6,412 nucleotides of DNA from Loktanella sp. Its GTDB lineage: Bacteria; Pseudomonadota; Alphaproteobacteria; Rhodobacterales; Rhodobacteraceae. The notes beneath the pieces were generated by a model, which was given only the letters and a program-made list of their open reading frames with translations, did not search any database and was not told the origin of the DNA. The stretch covers positions 1 through 6,412 of the forward strand of contig PUNR01000433.1 of assembly GCA_003551805.1 (NCBI GenBank), in the 5' to 3' direction. Of the stretch, positions 5,114 to 6,412 are shown in pieces (the stretch's first letter is position 1; each line of letters opens with the position of its first letter). The translations under genes were made by a program, and so were the position numbers.

Positions 5114-6412
5114 ATGGATATCCGCAATATCGCGATCATCGCGCACGTTGACCACGGCAAGACAACGCTTGTCGACGAACTTTTGAAACAATCCGGCGTA
5201 TACCGCGACAACGAAGCGACGACCGAACGCGCGATGGACAGCAATGACATCGAACGCGAGCGCGGCATCACGATTCTTGCCAAATGTACCTCTGTCGAAT
5301 GGAAAGGCACGCGGATCAACATCGTTGACACCCCCGGCCACGCCGATTTCGGTGGCGAGGTGGAACGCATCCTGTCGATGGTGGACGGTGTTGTCCTGCT
5401 GGTCGATGCTGCCGAAGGCCCGATGCCGCAGACAAAATTCGTCACCGCCAAGGCGCTGGCTTTGGGCCTGCGCCCTATCGTTGTCGTCAACAAGGTCGAC
5501 AAGGCCGACGGTGAACCCGATCAGGCTGTCGATGACGTGTTTGACCTGTTTGCCGCTTTGGAAGCCAGTGATGAACAGCTGGATTTCCCTGTGATGTATG
5601 CATCCGGCCGTGCAGGCTGGTGTGATGAACAGCTGGATGGTCCGCGCAAGGACCTGTCCGCGCTGTTCGACAAGGTGCTGGAACATGTGCCGATGCCCGC
5701 GCAGATCAGCCGCCGGGAAGAGCCGTTCCAGATGCTGGCAACCACCCTGTCCGCCGACCCGTTCATCGGCCGCATTCTGACCGGTCGCGTCGAGGCCGGC
5801 ACATTGCGCGCAGGTGAAACCGTTAAGGCGCTGTCGCGTGATGGCGACAAGATCGAACAGTTCCGAGTGTCCAAGATCCTCGCGTTCCGTGGTCTGGGCC
5901 AACAGCCGATTGATGTGGCCGAGGCTGGCGATATCGTCACGCTGGCCGGTATGACCAAGGCGACTGTTGCCGACACGATCTGCGATATGTCGATTGATAC
6001 TGCGATCCCTGCGCAGCCGATTGACCCGCCAACCATCACTGTGACCTTTGGCATCAACGACAGCCCGCTGGCTGGCCGCGATGGCAAAAAGGTGCAAAGC
6101 CGCGTGATCCGCGAACGCCTGATGCGCGAATCCGAAGTCAATGTCGCGATCAAGATTGCCGACACCCCCATGGGTGACGCATTCGAAGTGTCGGGCCGTG
6201 GCGAATTGCAGATGGGTGTGTTGATCGAAAACATGCGCCGTGAAGGGTTCGAGCTTTCGATTTCCCGCCCGCAGGTCATCTACAAAGACATCGACGGTGT
6301 CCGCCACGAACCCATCGAAGAAGCCACGATTGACGTGGATGACGAATATACCGGTGCTGTTGTCGAAAAACTGACCGGCCCGCGCAAAGGCGAACTGGTC
6401 GAGATGAAACCA
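5114..6412 (+). CDS. typA: TypA/BipA translational GTPase, 3' part missing at window edge
   Basis: TypA (BipA) is a ribosome-binding GTPase of the EF-G/LepA superfamily, needed for 50S assembly and for growth under cold or other stress. It opens MDIRNIAIIAHVDHGKTTL. The G motifs are clear: G1 AHVDHGKT (10-17), G2 RGIT (50-53), G3 DTPGH (72-76) and G4 NKVD (126-129). The G5 region reads YASGRAGW (162-169). The beta-barrel domain II follows at about 205-290 (FQMLATTLSADPFIGRILTGRV). Domain III has the TypA-specific stretch INDSPLAGRDGKK (314-326). The EF-G domain V-like fold begins near VSGRGELQMGVLIENMRREG (359-378). The visible 433 codons are intact; family length is about 605, so roughly 170 residues of the C-terminal domain are outside. 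A 17-bp in-frame direct repeat lies at 5568-5638. Initiation is supported by AAGG 7 nt upstream. Confidence 0.97.
   Translation, partial: MDIRNIAIIAHVDHGKTTLVDELLKQSGVYRDNEATTERAMDSNDIERERGITILAKCTSVEWKGTRINIVDTPGHADFGGEVERILSMVDGVVLLVDAAEGPMPQTKFVTAKALALGLRPIVVVNKVDKADGEPDQAVDDVFDLFAALEASDEQLDFPVMYASGRAGWCDEQLDGPRKDLSALFDKVLEHVPMPAQISRREEPFQMLATTLSADPFIGRILTGRVEAGTLRAGETVKALSRDGDKIEQFRVSKILAFRGLGQQPIDVAEAGDIVTLAGMTKATVADTICDMSIDTAIPAQPIDPPTITVTFGINDSPLAGRDGKKVQSRVIRERLMRESEVNVAIKIADTPMGDAFEVSGRGELQMGVLIENMRREGFELSISRPQVIYKDIDGVRHEPIEEATIDVDDEYTGAVVEKLTGPRKGELVEMKP
5568..5638 (+). repeat. 17-bp direct repeat inside typA
   Basis: The same 17 bases, GTGATGAACAGCTGGAT, occur at 5568-5584 and 5622-5638, exactly 54 bases (18 codons) apart and in the same frame. 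They encode (S/C)DEQLD twice, at residues 152-157 and 170-175, flanking the G5 loop. Slippage between the copies would remove 18 codons without breaking the frame. Confidence 0.85.

Noticed and set aside
5090..6307. Minus-strand reading frame of 405 codons across typA
   Set aside because: Antisense shadow of a strongly conserved GTPase gene. Its composition (many H, Q, D, R and F, no motif) mirrors the sense codons.

Overview
The window looks like chromosomal DNA of an alphaproteobacterium, most likely of the order Rhodobacterales (Roseobacter/Rhodobacter group). The clues are GC-rich codon use, the gene order purM-purN-rnd, a eukaryote-like homodimeric NADP isocitrate dehydrogenase, and an intergenic element of the CCTCCGGCGGGGATATTTTT type that I recall as recurrent in that group. 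Species cannot be fixed from this sequence alone.

Layout. Left third, minus strand (transcribed right to left): purM (2434-1394), purN (1397-801) and the N-terminal two thirds of rnd, which runs off the left edge. purM and purN overlap by four bases (GTGA), and rnd follows purN after 57 bp, so this reads as one operon joining two purine biosynthesis steps (GAR formylation and AIR formation) to an RNA 3'-exonuclease. The purM leader (2435-2616) has no gene. It holds a short hairpin, the Rhodobacterales-type element and a G-run tract. Middle, plus strand: a divergent tRNA with anticodon CAT (probably the lysidine-modified isoleucine tRNA) sits behind a close-fitting -35 box and is followed by icd, with no visible terminator between them. 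icd ends in a textbook intrinsic terminator. Right third, plus strand: a compact pair of small membrane-protein genes, a YitT-type protein and an EmrE-like small multidrug resistance transporter one base apart, then the first 433 codons of typA/bipA, a ribosome-binding GTPase cut by the right edge.

The content is mainly housekeeping: purine synthesis, RNA processing, decoding of AUA, TCA cycle and NADPH supply, and ribosome assembly or stress translation. The only accessory-looking part is the YitT/EmrE pair between icd and typA. I see no phage, insertion sequence, CRISPR or toxin-antitoxin signature. The long antisense reading frames over icd, the YitT gene and typA are by-products of GC-biased codons. 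I do not find a convincing undescribed system. The points most worth a second look are the repeated element and G-run tract in the purM leader, the terminatorless tRNA-to-icd junction, the very short upstream space of the YitT gene, and an in-frame 17-bp direct repeat inside typA.
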